Part shown: positions 8,596-17,630 of the stretch, in pieces
How the letters are laid out: each line of letters starts with the position of its first letter
Numbering within the stretch: the stretch's first letter is position 1
Origin: Bacillota bacterium
GTDB lineage: Bacteria > Bacillota > Negativicutes > DSM-13327
Assembly (NCBI GenBank): GCA_017889585.1
Contig: JAGFZX010000004.1
Coordinates: forward strand, 1-64,000
Length of the DNA stretch: 64,000 bases
Direction: 5' to 3'
Notes under the pieces: generated by a model
Seen by the model: the letters and a program-made list of their open reading frames with translations, nothing else
Told to the model about the DNA's origin: nothing
Database searches by the model: none
Program-made: the position numbers and the translations under genes

Positions 8596-9744
8596 TCAAT
8601 CTATTAAATCATCAATCTTAGAGCTCAACTTCCGACTCAAAAAATATGCTGTAATAGCAGCAGTTAATGGTATGGAAAAAATCAGTCCAATACTTCCTGT
8701 AAGAGCTCTGGTTATTTCAGTTGCAACCATATTTAAATTCATGACGCGCGTTAACGATACATTCTCTTGGGACATGATAAGAAAAATTAATGGCAATGAA
8801 CTACCCGTATAAGCTAGGATTAAGGTATTTGCCATTGTCCCCATTACGTCTCGGCCAACATTTGTACCCGCTTTAAATATTTCAGAAAAACCATATTGCG
8901 GACAAGAGTTTTTAATTTCATATTGAGTGGAAGCAATAGATATTGTTACATCCATGACAGCTCCTAATGATCCTAAAATAATACCCGCAAACAATACTTC
9001 TTGAAAATTAACGAAGGATAGAGTAGTGACCTTGAGCATCATTGCTTCTTCACTGTCTAGACCAGTCAAATGCATCCAGGAAATAGCTACCGCTGCCAAT
9101 ACTCCCGCAATAGTTACACCGCCTACAGTTCCTAAAATAGCACCCCATGTTTTTTGATTCCAACCGCTTATTGTTATTTGAGTGACTGTTGCAATCACCG
9201 CACAGACAAGCAATGTAGCAAGAATAAAATTCCAGTGATAATTTAATATGAACGGAATCATACCTTGAAAAACAAGAAATATAGAGAAACAAACAACAAA
9301 AAGTGTCTTAATGCCGGTCTTTATTCCTAAAAGTAATAAGGATAAAGCAAAAATACCTACTAATATGTATGTTGATGAAAGACGATTAAAATCAGCAACA
9401 TGATAATTTTTCACCGTTTGAACTTCATTTACAGCCAGAATAATTTTGTCCCCTGGACTTGGATTTATATCAAATAAAGGTTGATTGGTAAGATAATTAA
9501 TACTTTGAACTTGCTTACCAAATTCCTCTCCCGATGTCAGCTGGATCGTTAGTAGTTTCTTGCTCGTAATACCCATATTTTTATTTCCTGGAACATCTAG
9601 TGACTGCTCAGACAGAACGACTCCATTAACATATTCTACTTTCCCAGTATCATTCGATGCCACTACTACGGATACAGCACTAAGAATTAATAATGTAATA
9701 ACCGCTACTATAATGCGCATTGGAAAATTCGAATATAATTTCAT
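8596..9744 (-). CDS. YibE/F family multi-pass membrane protein
   Basis: 382 aa. An N-terminal membrane anchor (about residues 9-30) and an extracytoplasmic beta-rich segment (about 31-120) are followed by about seven membrane helices. The conserved core includes LGSLGAVMDVTISIAST and the C-terminal TGSIGLIFSIPLTAAITAYF. This matches the YibE/F family, whose biochemical role is unknown. AAGGAG lies 10 nt upstream of the ATG. It follows cooT by 47 bp and is probably cotranscribed with it and with the DUF3842 gene. Confidence 0.85.
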   Translation of the reverse strand: MKLYSNFPMRIIVAVITLLILSAVSVVVASNDTGKVEYVNGVVLSEQSLDVPGNKNMGITSKKLLTIQLTSGEEFGKQVQSINYLTNQPLFDINPSPGDKIILAVNEVQTVKNYHVADFNRLSSTYILVGIFALSLLLLGIKTGIKTLFVVCFSIFLVFQGMIPFILNYHWNFILATLLVCAVIATVTQITISGWNQKTWGAILGTVGGVTIAGVLAAVAISWMHLTGLDSEEAMMLKVTTLSFVNFQEVLFAGIILGSLGAVMDVTISIASTQYEIKNSCPQYGFSEIFKAGTNVGRDVMGTMANTLILAYTGSSLPLIFLIMSQENVSLTRVMNLNMVATEITRALTGSIGLIFSIPLTAAITAYFLSRKLSSKIDDLID

Positions 9745-9791
9745 TATAAATAGTCTCCTTAATAAATACTTGCTTCTATGATTTACAATCT

Positions 9792-9992
9792 TTAAGCATT
9801 CGTTTCAATCCGCTCTAAGATAACTCTATGATCAACTAAATGAAGCTCTTTAATGCGTGCAGCCACTATTTTGCGTTCACCAAAAATGTTTTCTAAGTAA
9901 ATTTCTCCACTTTTAGGTATGATTTTGTCTACTCTCTCAAGTAATAATTCCTCGATATTCTTATTTACTAAATAAACATTAGCTTCGCACAT
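9792..9992 (-). CDS. CooT-type nickel-binding protein
   Basis: 66 aa. It begins Met-Cys-Glu-Ala (MCEANVYL), the N-terminus typical of the CooT family, where Cys2 helps bind Ni(II). The rest is a small beta fold (SGEIYLENIFGERKIVAARI, then VDHRVILE). The ATG at 9992 is favoured because it places Cys at position 2 and has GGGGG 8 nt upstream; an in-frame GTG two codons earlier is too close to that site. It overlaps the end of the DUF3842 gene by 14 nt. The family takes its name from a CO-dehydrogenase nickel accessory, but no CODH gene is in this window. Confidence 0.85.
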   Translation of the reverse strand: MCEANVYLVNKNIEELLLERVDKIIPKSGEIYLENIFGERKIVAARIKELHLVDHRVILERIETNA

Positions 9993-10410
9993 ATTCACAG
10001 CCCCCTAAATATTTCTTTATTTGTACTATTAGAGCATCTACCAAATGAGGAAGTGGCTCAGTTTGCAGTCCTATAATATCAATATTCCCCCGATAGATAG
10101 GTATTAACAATTTACGCGCCTTACTATTCATTATTGCTTCTGCTATTTTAGGTGTAAGCTCGCCAAGCATTGAATTCGCCATAATAATACTCAATGAACC
10201 TATAATCAACTCACTATCTTTACTATTATATACAATCGCATTCTCACCTGTAGCACCTTCATTGGCTCCAGCCTTCAGCATAGCAGAAGTTGCTAGCGCA
10301 TTCGTTCCTAAGGCGAGGATATCAATCTGCTCCCGAAATTCTTTCCTCATTTTTTCAATAATGACTTTCCCCATACCTCCACCTTGTCCATCAATCACTG
10401 CAATACGCAT
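9979..10410 (-). CDS. DUF3842-type protein with N-terminal glycine-rich nucleotide-binding-like motif
   Basis: 143 aa. It starts MRIAVIDGQGGGMGK, resembling a Rossmann or P-loop start, and continues ILALGTNALATSAMLKAGA and GENAIVYNS. I recognise it as the DUF3842 family, whose function is not known. GGGAGG lies 5 nt before the ATG at 10410. The last 14 nt overlap cooT, so the two are translationally coupled, which suggests a shared role that may involve nickel. Confidence 0.75.
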   Translation of the reverse strand: MRIAVIDGQGGGMGKVIIEKMRKEFREQIDILALGTNALATSAMLKAGANEGATGENAIVYNSKDSELIIGSLSIIMANSMLGELTPKIAEAIMNSKARKLLIPIYRGNIDIIGLQTEPLPHLVDALIVQIKKYLGGCEYVRS

Positions 10411-10546
10411 AGTTACCTCCCAGACCAATTTTAACATATCCTACCTTTTTATGTTAAATGATACTCGATACAAAATTCTACATCTCAGATTGATTTTCCT
10501 CTATTAAACATTACTTTACTCTTTGTGTATCTTACATACCTTAATT

Positions 10547-10590
10547 AATAAAAGCAGCTTGTGTCCTTGATGACAGAAGCTGCTTTTATT
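10547..10590. terminator. Bidirectional terminator after the radical SAM gene
   Basis: AATAAAAGCAGCTT...AAGCTGCTTTTATT inverted repeat with A/T-rich flanks on both sides, 6 bp past the stop of the radical SAM gene. Confidence 0.85.
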
Positions 10591-10595
10591 ACTAT

Positions 10596-11501
10596 CTATT
10601 TTTCTACATTATTATAAACATCCCAATCCGTCAAAGTAGACAGCTCTGCCATCCCCCATTTAGCTTCACTAAGCAACCGTTCTTTATCACGAGGCAATGT
10701 ACCTGCCAACGCAATATAATTTGAAATATGATTACTCCGAAATAAACAATGAGCTTCATGAGGTAACTTTAGTTCACTAATGAGTTCATATAATTCCCCC
10801 ATACTTTCCGTTGGTGACAATATTTCAAATTGACCATGCTCATATTCATCTCGCAGTTCGCTACCGGGGTACATCATCAATGTCAAAGCACTTAGCATAT
10901 AAGGATGAATGGCATTAATTGCTTGGGCGGTATGATGAGCATGTGCCTTAGAGCCAATCTTGCCCGCCAGACCCACAATCACCATGACAGATAACTTGAT
11001 ACCTGATGCAACCACTCGTTGCCCTGCTTCAATAGATTGCTGAGCTGTTACACCTTTGCAAACATGACTCAGGACTTCATCATCACCTGATTCCATACCA
11101 TAATAGACCAAAGTAAGCCCAGCTTCATATAGCCGCTGAAGATCTTGAGGTGTTTTGCTCAAAATATCCTTTGGTCCAGCATAGCAAGATACCCTACGTA
11201 GTTTAGGAAAGGACTCTTTTAATATTGCGAGAATCTCCAGTAACTTATCTGTGACTAGCACCAGGGCATTGCCATCAGCCAAAAATATGCGTCGGATAAA
11301 CTTTTGATATCCTTTAGCAGCATTGACTTGTGCCATAATTTCAGCCATGGTCCGCACGCGAAAATTCACTGCTCTATACATATTGCAATAGGTACAGCGA
11401 TTATGGGAACACCCCATAGTCACCCGCAAAATAAAACTATCAGCCTCACTAGGCGGTCGAAATACCGGTCCTCCTGCAGTATCAAAATACAATATTCTCA
11501 C
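10596..11501 (-). CDS. Radical SAM protein of unknown substrate
   Basis: 301 aa. The cluster motif is GCSHNRCTYCNMY, i.e. Cys-x4-Cys-x2-Cys, at about residue 31. The SAM-binding barrel follows, with YYGMESGDDEVL and VMVIVGLAG. The N-terminus is short and there is no B12 domain. It starts with GTG 18 nt after the sfsA stop codon and lacks a strong ribosome binding site, so it probably depends on the upstream gene. The reaction cannot be assigned; the fold resembles coproporphyrinogen-oxidase-like or Elp3-like radical SAM proteins. Confidence 0.85.
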   Translation of the reverse strand: MRILYFDTAGGPVFRPPSEADSFILRVTMGCSHNRCTYCNMYRAVNFRVRTMAEIMAQVNAAKGYQKFIRRIFLADGNALVLVTDKLLEILAILKESFPKLRRVSCYAGPKDILSKTPQDLQRLYEAGLTLVYYGMESGDDEVLSHVCKGVTAQQSIEAGQRVVASGIKLSVMVIVGLAGKIGSKAHAHHTAQAINAIHPYMLSALTLMMYPGSELRDEYEHGQFEILSPTESMGELYELISELKLPHEAHCLFRSNHISNYIALAGTLPRDKERLLSEAKWGMAELSTLTDWDVYNNVEK

Positions 11502-11519
11502 TCATTTCACGTTTTTGTC

Positions 11520-12203
11520 TCATAAAATAGGCACCCTAGTCCCTAAAACAATTTCATCTTCATGAACAACAGAGTCATATGCAAGCAGTGTAACACCTTT
11601 TGTCCTCGCTAGCGCCAATGCCTTAGCAAAATTTTCATCCATTTTTACATTCGGTCTAAAACAGTTTACATCCTTCATCTGGATCAGAAAAAAAATAATT
11701 CCCCCATATCCAGCCTCGACAGCTTTGATCATTTCATAAACATGCTTAGTACCCCGGACTGTAGGAGCATCAGGAAACATGACTATCCCCTCATCTTCAA
11801 GGGTTACGCCCTTGACTTCAATAAACTTCTTTTGCTGAGCAGACTCACAATAGATATCAAATCTTGAATTTCCATAAGTTACTTCCCTTTTCATCTTGTC
11901 TGACAGTCCTAATTCCGAAATACTTCCTGTTTGTAAAGCTTCAAAAACAACATGATTCGGCACCTGAGAATCAATATTGATAAGTCGATGACCTTTATAA
12001 ACAGCAATTAAAGAATAGGCTGTTTTTCGCTCTGGATTTTGCGATGGTTCCAATATAACCACTACCCCAGCAATTAATAATTCTCTACATCTTCCAGTAT
12101 TTTTGACATGGACAATATGCTCTATATGGTCAATTAAAACATGGGCAATAAATCGATTGACACGTTTTATAAAGATCCCCTGTATGATATTTTTATATTT
12201 CAT
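11520..12203 (-). CDS. sfsA: SfsA family protein (sugar fermentation stimulation / DNA-RNA nuclease homologue)
   Basis: 227 aa, usual length for SfsA. Typical features are RFIAHVLIDHIEHIVHVKNT near the N-terminus, GRCRELL, and the nuclease-like core FDIYCES...KKFIEVKGVTLED...MFPDAPTVRGTKHV. The FIEVKG and FPDAPTxRGxKH motifs are diagnostic. It lies between msrB (17-nt gap) and the radical SAM gene (18-nt gap) in one minus-strand run. Its physiological role is not clear even in model organisms. Confidence 0.93.
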   Translation of the reverse strand: MKYKNIIQGIFIKRVNRFIAHVLIDHIEHIVHVKNTGRCRELLIAGVVVILEPSQNPERKTAYSLIAVYKGHRLINIDSQVPNHVVFEALQTGSISELGLSDKMKREVTYGNSRFDIYCESAQQKKFIEVKGVTLEDEGIVMFPDAPTVRGTKHVYEMIKAVEAGYGGIIFFLIQMKDVNCFRPNVKMDENFAKALALARTKGVTLLAYDSVVHEDEIVLGTRVPIL

Positions 12204-12220
12204 AAAGCACCACTGCCATC

Positions 12221-12673
12221 TTAATGGGCCTTGAAAAGATCCACATATTCACCATACCCTTCTTTTACCAAGTCTTCTTTCGCGATGAAGCGTAAGGCTG
12301 CTGAGTTAATACAATATCGTAATCCTGTTGGCGTCGGTCCATCATTAAATACATGACCCAAATGAGACTCTGCCTCTTTACTGCGCACCTCAATGCGATT
12401 CATTCCATAGCTATCATCAGTCCTCTTGATAATTCGGTCTTCTGATAAAGGTTTAGTAAAGCTTGGCCAACCGCAACTTGACTGATATTTATCCATGGAG
12501 CTAAATAAAGGCTCACCAGATACAATATCAACATAAATACCAGCATGGTTATGATTCCAATATTCATTGTCAAATGATAGCTCAGTTCCTTGGTTTTGTG
12601 TTACCTCATATTGCAACTTGGTCAGTCTTTTTTTCAATTCTTCTTTATCGTCCCAAGGTTTTTTTTCATTCAT
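12221..12673 (-). CDS. msrB: Peptide-methionine (R)-S-oxide reductase
   Basis: 150 aa, repairs methionine-R-sulfoxide in proteins. It contains SSCGWPSF, the [10 protein letters not shown] loop and the catalytic [11 protein letters not shown] motif. The CxxC pairs that bind structural zinc in many MsrB proteins are absent, so this is a zinc-free form. The ATG at 12673 is chosen because GGGGGG lies 5 nt upstream. No MsrA is in the window. It heads a three-gene run with sfsA and the radical SAM gene. Confidence 0.94.
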   Translation of the reverse strand: MNEKKPWDDKEELKKRLTKLQYEVTQNQGTELSFDNEYWNHNHAGIYVDIVSGEPLFSSMDKYQSSCGWPSFTKPLSEDRIIKRTDDSYGMNRIEVRSKEAESHLGHVFNDGPTPTGLRYCINSAALRFIAKEDLVKEGYGEYVDLFKAH

Positions 12674-12804
12674 TAAAGCCCCCCCTTTTATCATAAAACC
12701 TCAATATTATCTTCTGGCAAATAGGGTAGCTAATAAATACATTATAATAGCAATAATAAATACTGCAACTATATCACCAAATTTTTATATGTTAAATACT
12801 ATAT

Positions 12805-12935
12805 AAGAAAAGACTTGGCTTCAGGCACGTCCTCAGACGCAGACAGAAGAATGTTCGACTGCTAACGCATCGAACAAAGCGACTGTGCCTGCTTTTGGGA
12901 ATCGAGAAAGTGCTATACTTTCTGATTCCGTAAAA
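12805..12935 (+). repeat. Dispersed intergenic repeat, copy A (composite form)
   Basis: Begins AAGAAAAGACTTGGC, then CCTCAGACGCAGACAGAAG, a middle module ATGTTCGACTGCTAACGC...GTGCCTGCTTTTGG, and ends GAATCGAGAAAGTG...CTTTCTGATTCCGT. The middle module also occurs in copy G and in the inverted-repeat element at 52611-52720. The copy ends about 40 bp before the start of the serine protease gene. Confidence 0.75.
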
Positions 12936-12974
12936 GCAGCAAATCACACCCCTAAGAAGGGAGTATATTTATTA

Positions 12975-14018
12975 ATGAATGATGAGATAAAGATGATGTT
13001 GTCAGCAGCTGATTTAGCTGCCCTACAACAAGTACACAGTGAAGTTGTGGAGGAATTCCTATACCCCGATAATCTACGAGTCAATGTTGTCGGTCTAGGC
13101 GTCGGGGTTAAATGGAAAAATAATCAGCCAACAGGTACGCCAGCCTTGATGGTTCTAGTCACTCATAAGGTCGAAAAATATAAACTCCCCAAAGCCAGCT
13201 TACTACCACCAATCCTGAAAGGCATGGACATAGATGTTATTCCAGTAGGAAGGTTAACTGCCAAAGCCGGCAGCTCAATATTATCTAATAAAGCCTCTGG
13301 CCTTACCCAGCATATCCGTCCAGTACAAGGAGGCTACAGTATCGGCCATATGGATATTACTGCCGGAACCATTGCCACATGTGTCTATGATTTGCTACCA
13401 CAAGGTATAGGCATACCAAAAAAATATTACATCTTGAGCAATAATCATGTCCTAGCCAATAAAAACAATGCTCGCCCTGGTGATCCGATTGTTCAACCCG
13501 GACCTATAGATGGTGGATGTTGCCCTTTTGATACCATTGCCAACTTAAGCAGATTTATTCCCATTGATTTTGAACCCTTTGTTCCTCGCTATCTACACGA
13601 TAATATTGTCGATGCCGCCATTGCCCAAGGCCAGTTGCATAATCTAGATAGAGCCATTAGCTGGATGGGTTATGTAGGCGGTTGGCTACCCCAGGAAAAA
13701 GTAAAAGTCGGTATGATCGTACAAAAAACCGGTCGTACGACAGGTTTTACCCGAGGCAGAATACTGGCAACCAATACCACTGTTGATGTTTCTTACTCTG
13801 GTGGCAAAACAGCCCGCTTCAAAGATCAAATTGTCAATACCGCCATGACCTCCGGCGGTGATTCAGGCTCACTGCTAGTTACCCTCATTGATCATATCCC
13901 CTTCGCAGTCGGCCTACATTTTGCCAGTTCCTCGTCCACGAGTATTGCCAATCAGATTGAGCATGTACGCTCACTACTCAAAGTAGAAATCGCCGAAAAT
14001 AGCATTTATCAAAAATAA
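12975..14018 (+). CDS. Trypsin-like serine protease, cytoplasmic or non-classical
   Basis: 347 aa. A chymotrypsin-fold protease is suggested by a possible triad: His in LSNNHVLA, Asp in NIVDAAIA and Ser in TSGGDSGSLL, in the correct order. An N-terminal domain of about 120 residues (VNVVGLGVGVKW, TPALMVLVTHKV) precedes it. There is no signal peptide. The ATG at 12975 is favoured by GGGAG about 11 nt upstream; a longer reading would start inside repeat copy A. It resembles bacterial Nal1-like uncharacterised proteases; the target is unknown. Confidence 0.75.
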   Translation: MNDEIKMMLSAADLAALQQVHSEVVEEFLYPDNLRVNVVGLGVGVKWKNNQPTGTPALMVLVTHKVEKYKLPKASLLPPILKGMDIDVIPVGRLTAKAGSSILSNKASGLTQHIRPVQGGYSIGHMDITAGTIATCVYDLLPQGIGIPKKYYILSNNHVLANKNNARPGDPIVQPGPIDGGCCPFDTIANLSRFIPIDFEPFVPRYLHDNIVDAAIAQGQLHNLDRAISWMGYVGGWLPQEKVKVGMIVQKTGRTTGFTRGRILATNTTVDVSYSGGKTARFKDQIVNTAMTSGGDSGSLLVTLIDHIPFAVGLHFASSSSTSIANQIEHVRSLLKVEIAENSIYQK

Positions 14019-14031
14019 ATAATAATAACTT

Positions 14032-14062
14032 ATACCGCCATAATAGAGCGGTATTTTCTTTG
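14032..14062 (+). terminator. Terminator of the serine protease gene
   Basis: ATACCGC...GCGGTAT hairpin followed by TTTTCTTT, 14 bp past the stop codon. Confidence 0.85.
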
Positions 14063-14246
14063 CAATCGTATGTCTAGCCGCCTAGACCAATAAGAGGCTA
14101 GCGTGATAGTGAATTTAGCCTGCGCCATCCGGATTCCTTAGCAACTAGCAATCGATTCTATAATTGATATTTCTTTCACAAAAAGGATAATTTTTACTAT
14201 TGTCGAATTACATGTAAAAAGACTTTAAGTTACAAGGAGGGATATG

Positions 14247-16241
14247 ATGCTTAAAAGCATGCACTTAAATTTGTCAAGTAAACTCATCCTATGCTTCGTT
14301 CTTGTAAGCATAGTCATTATTTGCGCTACCGTTGTCCCAGCACTCTTTCTATTTTCGGGTACAATGCAGAAAATCACTGAGGATAGGGCCATACAGGGCA
14401 TGGAGGGGTTAAACTCAATTCTGGAAACCTATAAAAAAAATGCTATCAGCCATGGTGCCGTTTTGGCTACCAACCCTCTTGTCATCTCAGCCATCGAAAG
14501 CAAGAATACCGCTTTAGTGCTCTCTGTACTACAGCCGCTAGTAAATGAAGCTAAGCTTGACTTTGCCACGATTACCGACAACAAAGGTGTAGTCATAGCT
14601 CGGACGCACGCACCGGATAAAAAAGGTGATATGGTCACCAACCAAGTCAATATCCAGAAGGCAATCCAAGGAACAGCCTTTGCCTCTATTGAGCCTGGGA
14701 CTGAGGTCAAACTATCTGCTCGGGCCGGTATACCTATCAAAAATGAAAAAGGCGAACTTGTAGGGGTGATTTCGGTTGGCTACAACGTAGCAAAAAATGA
14801 AGCTGTAGATCAAGCTAAAGCCCTGTTTAAGACTGATACAACGCTCTTTTTGGGCGATGTACGTGTTTCCACAACGATAACAAAGGACGGCCAACGCGTT
14901 GTTGGAACAAAATTAAATGAAGCAATTGCGGCAAAGGTTTTGAAAGAGGGACAACGCTATGTAGGCGAGGCAGAAATACTGGGGACGAATTACGTTACTA
15001 CATATATGCCACTTCTAAGCGCTGACAACAAGCCCATAGGAGTCATATTCGCCGGACAAAAATTTTCTGAGGCGATTGAAGCTCAAAACAAGTTGCTCCT
15101 TACCATTGCTGGCATTTCATGCATAGCCATCCTTTGTATAATCTTTATCGCAGTAGTTATTGCAAGCAGGATCGTTAAACCCATTAAGTCGCTGGTACAA
15201 TCTGTTGGCATTGTAGCATCTGGCGACTTAACTCAACAGGTACCTGTTACGTCATCTGATGAAATTGGAACTCTCGCTACTGACTTTAACAAGATGGTAA
15301 GACAGCTTAGATCTCTTATAACTAAAGTAAATGACCTAGCTCAATCTGTTGGAGCGTCATCAGAAGAACTAACCGCCAGTGCAGATCAATCTGCGCAGGC
15401 GGCAAACCAAATCGCAATCTCCATCACAGACATAGCCCATGACACGGAACGGCAATTAACTGCTGTAAACGACACATCGACAATCGTTGAGCAAATTTCG
15501 GCCGGGATAGAAGAAGTGGCTGCAAACTCCAATAGTGTTGCTGCATCTTCAGACGAAACTTCTATGACCGCAAAAGATGGTGGACAGGCAATAGAGACTG
15601 CCGTTGCTCAAATGACTATGATTGAGGCTACAGTTGCAGAAACATCTACTAAGGTTAGCAAGCTAGGGGATCGCTCTAAAGAAATTGGGCAAATCGTCGA
15701 TACTATTCGCGCCATCGCTGACCAAACAAACTTATTAGCTCTTAATGCTGCGATTGAAGCGGCAAGAGCTGGTGATGCAGGACGTGGATTCGCTGTCGTA
15801 GCAGAAGAAGTACGCAAATTGGCTGAGCAGTCACAAGATGCCGCTAAACAAATTGCATCTTTAATCACCGAAATCCAACATGAAACCGGGGAAACAGTTA
15901 TATCAATGCATGAAGGTATGCAGCAGGTAGCTCTCGGAAGCCAGGTTGTAACACACGCTGGTCAATCTTTTAACAACATTGCTGCGTCAGTAGAAAAAGT
16001 GACTTCGCAAATAAGAGACATCTCCGCGGCTATTCAGCAAATGGCAACTGGCAGTCGACAAATAGTCATGTCTGTCCGAGAAATTGAGGAAATATCCAAG
16101 CGCAATGCTGGAAAAACGCAAAGCGTGTCTGCTGCAACTGAAGAACAATCAGCTTCAATTCAGGAAGTAGCGTCGTCAAGCCAAGCTCTTGCCGGAGTAG
16201 CCGACGAACTCCAGATTGCAGTATCAGTATTTAAAGTATAA
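14247..16241 (+). CDS. Methyl-accepting chemotaxis protein
   Basis: 664 aa. It has a membrane segment at about residues 12-34, an extracytoplasmic Cache-type sensor domain (about 40-285, with [18 protein letters not shown]), a second membrane segment (about 288-310), HAMP (about 312-365) and a cytoplasmic signalling domain. The hairpin tip contains [20 protein letters not shown], the conserved CheW/CheA contact. GGAGG at 14236-14240 favours the second of two adjacent ATG codons. It is a single-gene unit bounded by terminators. The ligand is unknown. Confidence 0.95.
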   Translation: MLKSMHLNLSSKLILCFVLVSIVIICATVVPALFLFSGTMQKITEDRAIQGMEGLNSILETYKKNAISHGAVLATNPLVISAIESKNTALVLSVLQPLVNEAKLDFATITDNKGVVIARTHAPDKKGDMVTNQVNIQKAIQGTAFASIEPGTEVKLSARAGIPIKNEKGELVGVISVGYNVAKNEAVDQAKALFKTDTTLFLGDVRVSTTITKDGQRVVGTKLNEAIAAKVLKEGQRYVGEAEILGTNYVTTYMPLLSADNKPIGVIFAGQKFSEAIEAQNKLLLTIAGISCIAILCIIFIAVVIASRIVKPIKSLVQSVGIVASGDLTQQVPVTSSDEIGTLATDFNKMVRQLRSLITKVNDLAQSVGASSEELTASADQSAQAANQIAISITDIAHDTERQLTAVNDTSTIVEQISAGIEEVAANSNSVAASSDETSMTAKDGGQAIETAVAQMTMIEATVAETSTKVSKLGDRSKEIGQIVDTIRAIADQTNLLALNAAIEAARAGDAGRGFAVVAEEVRKLAEQSQDAAKQIASLITEIQHETGETVISMHEGMQQVALGSQVVTHAGQSFNNIAASVEKVTSQIRDISAAIQQMATGSRQIVMSVREIEEISKRNAGKTQSVSAATEEQSASIQEVASSSQALAGVADELQIAVSVFKV

Positions 16242-16314
16242 ATCAATATTAACATTAAAAGACACTATTTCACCTAATACAGTTTACAAATATCCTGTAT
16301 TGCTCATACGTAAG

Positions 16315-16359
16315 CGTCAAACAAACCCCACCTTGAAAAAAGACGGGGTTTGTTTGGCG
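16315..16359 (+). terminator. Terminator of the chemoreceptor gene
   Basis: Long inverted repeat CGTCAAACAAACCCC...GGGGTTTGTTTGGCG with one mismatch. The following T-run is modest. It could also serve the small minus-strand reading frame just beyond. Confidence 0.75.
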
Positions 16360-16364
16360 TTCTA

Positions 16365-16520
16365 TTAGATAGTACCACCAAGGTCTATTATTTGTTGTTT
16401 AGCTGTTTCAATATCAGGATTACTACTCATTTTATAAAAGCTACCAAGATCTATCATGCTTACAATACACACAGTCATTAGTAAAACAGTGATGACAGCA
16501 ATCACGATCAGAATCAACAA
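16365..16520 (-). CDS. Possible 51-aa single-pass membrane protein
   Basis: From a TTG at 16520 (or 16517) the frame encodes a hydrophobic helix (LILIVIAVITVLLMTVCIV) followed by a polar tail (KMSSNPDIETAKQQIIDLGGTI). The helix-then-tail layout looks designed, but there is no clear ribosome binding site and no ATG near the beginning. It ends next to the chemoreceptor terminator. No family recognised. Confidence 0.35.
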   Translation of the reverse strand: MLILIVIAVITVLLMTVCIVSMIDLGSFYKMSSNPDIETAKQQIIDLGGTI

Positions 16521-16591
16521 TCATTTTTTATCAAAATAATATATTATATTTATTACATAATATGTGTTTTGATAAAAATGTCCTACAATGG

Positions 16592-16617
16592 CGTAAAAGA
16601 AAAGGAGCCTTACGGCT
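16592..16617 (-). terminator. Minus-strand terminator
   Basis: GAGCC-GTAA-GGCTC hairpin followed by CTTTTCTTTTAC on the minus strand. It probably ends transcription of the 70-aa gene at 16751-16963. Confidence 0.6.
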
Positions 16618-16750
16618 CACTATCATAACAACCTTTAGTTTTGTCTTATATACCCAATAATGCCCACACAATGTAAATGTAATTAAGCTATCGATACAAA
16701 CTGTTGTGATTATAATAAGCAATTATCGCCCACAACTGATGCTTATTATA

Positions 16751-16963
16751 TTAGAAGCCAGATTCTTGAATTTCTAACTCAGTTTCGGTTGCTATTTCTT
16801 CAACATCTTTAACTGTCGGCAAATCAACTCCTATTTGCTCACCACCATTTTTTAAGATAATATACCCCGATCCATCTGTATTCTGAAATAGCCCATCAGG
16901 AATATACCCAGAATTTTTAAAGCTCACTACTTCTTCTAATGTTGACATGGAATTTGAACTCAT
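16751..16963 (-). CDS. Hypothetical 70-aa acidic protein
   Basis: Starts MSSNSMSTLEEVVSF, has a Gly/Asn-rich centre (LFQNTDGSGYIILKNGG) and an acidic tail (VEEIATETELEIQESGF). GGGAG lies about 12 nt upstream of the ATG at 16963. No signal peptide or membrane segment. I do not recognise the family. It stands alone between short AT-rich gaps. Confidence 0.6.
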   Translation of the reverse strand: MSSNSMSTLEEVVSFKNSGYIPDGLFQNTDGSGYIILKNGGEQIGVDLPTVKDVEEIATETELEIQESGF

Positions 16964-17084
16964 TAAAACACACTCCCTTTTACCAATTAAATACATAATT
17001 CGATAAAAGATAAATAATTCCTCTAATAAAACCGTATAAAATATATATTTTGTTATATGCTATATTCAAAAAAGGAGGTTTATT

Positions 17085-17222
17085 ATGGATTACGAAAACA
17101 ACAAACTTCAACATACGGAATGTCACTTTTGTGGCCAAGATAAGAAATGCTTCGTACAAGTTGAATCTGATGAACAACATATAATATGCCCAATATGTTT
17201 ACTTACTGGAGATAGTGATTAA
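17085..17222 (+). CDS. 45-aa zinc-ribbon-like protein
   Basis: The frame MDYENNKLQHTECHFCGQ...IICPICLLTGDSD carries two CxxC pairs (CHFC, CPIC) about 24 residues apart, plus one extra Cys, as in small zinc ribbons. A perfect AAAGGAGG lies 7 nt upstream of the ATG. The codons are clean to a TAA. It may bind zinc and act as a small regulator or nucleic-acid-binding protein, but no function is known. Confidence 0.72.
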   Translation: MDYENNKLQHTECHFCGQDKKCFVQVESDEQHIICPICLLTGDSD

Positions 17223-17362
17223 TCGCTAAAAAACCGCCTATATTTGCATGCGTCGACTGTTAAGTAATCGTATTAAAATAATGAATTGACCTGTTGTATG
17301 ATACTCACCTCCTGAAATTAGGTTCATATAATGTATTAATCGACGATAAAGGAGGAATACTT

Positions 17363-17467
17363 ATGGGCTTCGGTTTTGGAAGCGGGCGCGGTGGCGGCTT
17401 CATTATTATTATAATTATCCTCTTGTTACTTTTCAGTTTTGTTGACGATTCTTCCTCTAGTTGCTAA
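17363..17467 (+). CDS. 34-aa Gly-rich membrane peptide, YjcZ-like
   Basis: MGFGFGSGRGGGF followed by a run of Ile and Leu (a membrane helix) and a short DDSSSSC tail. AAAGGAGG lies 7 nt upstream of the ATG, and a strong terminator follows at 17508-17541. The layout of a Gly-rich head and one helix resembles the YjcZ-type sporulation peptides of Bacillus, but similarity at this length is weak. The terminal Cys is unusual. Confidence 0.7.
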   Translation: MGFGFGSGRGGGFIIIIIILLLLFSFVDDSSSSC

Positions 17468-17507
17468 TTTATCCAGACTATCCACGAATCTAAATTGCTC
17501 CCTTACA

Positions 17508-17541
17508 ACCACGCTTCGCCAAAGCGTGGTTTGTATTTTTT
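17508..17541 (+). terminator. Terminator of the 34-aa peptide gene
   Basis: AACCACGCTT...AAGCGTGGTT hairpin followed by TGTATTTTTT, 40 bp past the stop codon. Confidence 0.88.
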
Positions 17542-17583
17542 GTAAAATAAAAGCGCCCCATAGTCAGTACGCTTTTATTTTAC
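17542..17583 (-). terminator. Terminator facing the 65-aa gene
   Basis: GTAAAATAAAAGCG...CGCTTTTATTTTAC inverted repeat downstream of the minus-strand gene at 17631-17828. It abuts the plus-strand terminator before it. Confidence 0.75.
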
Positions 17584-17630
17584 AAATCTATTTAGTTTGA
17601 AAAGCTGTATGATTTTAAGTCGTATAATAG

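Noticed and set aside
8413-8607. Plus-strand reading frame of 64 codons
   Set aside because: It lies inside repeat copy G, has no ribosome binding site and no protein-like pattern.
14066-14246. c-di-GMP (GEMM) riboswitch before the chemoreceptor
   Set aside because: The expected conserved core (CACGCACAGGGCAAACC and the GGTAGCCAGGTTACC-like region) is absent; only simple inverted repeats are present.
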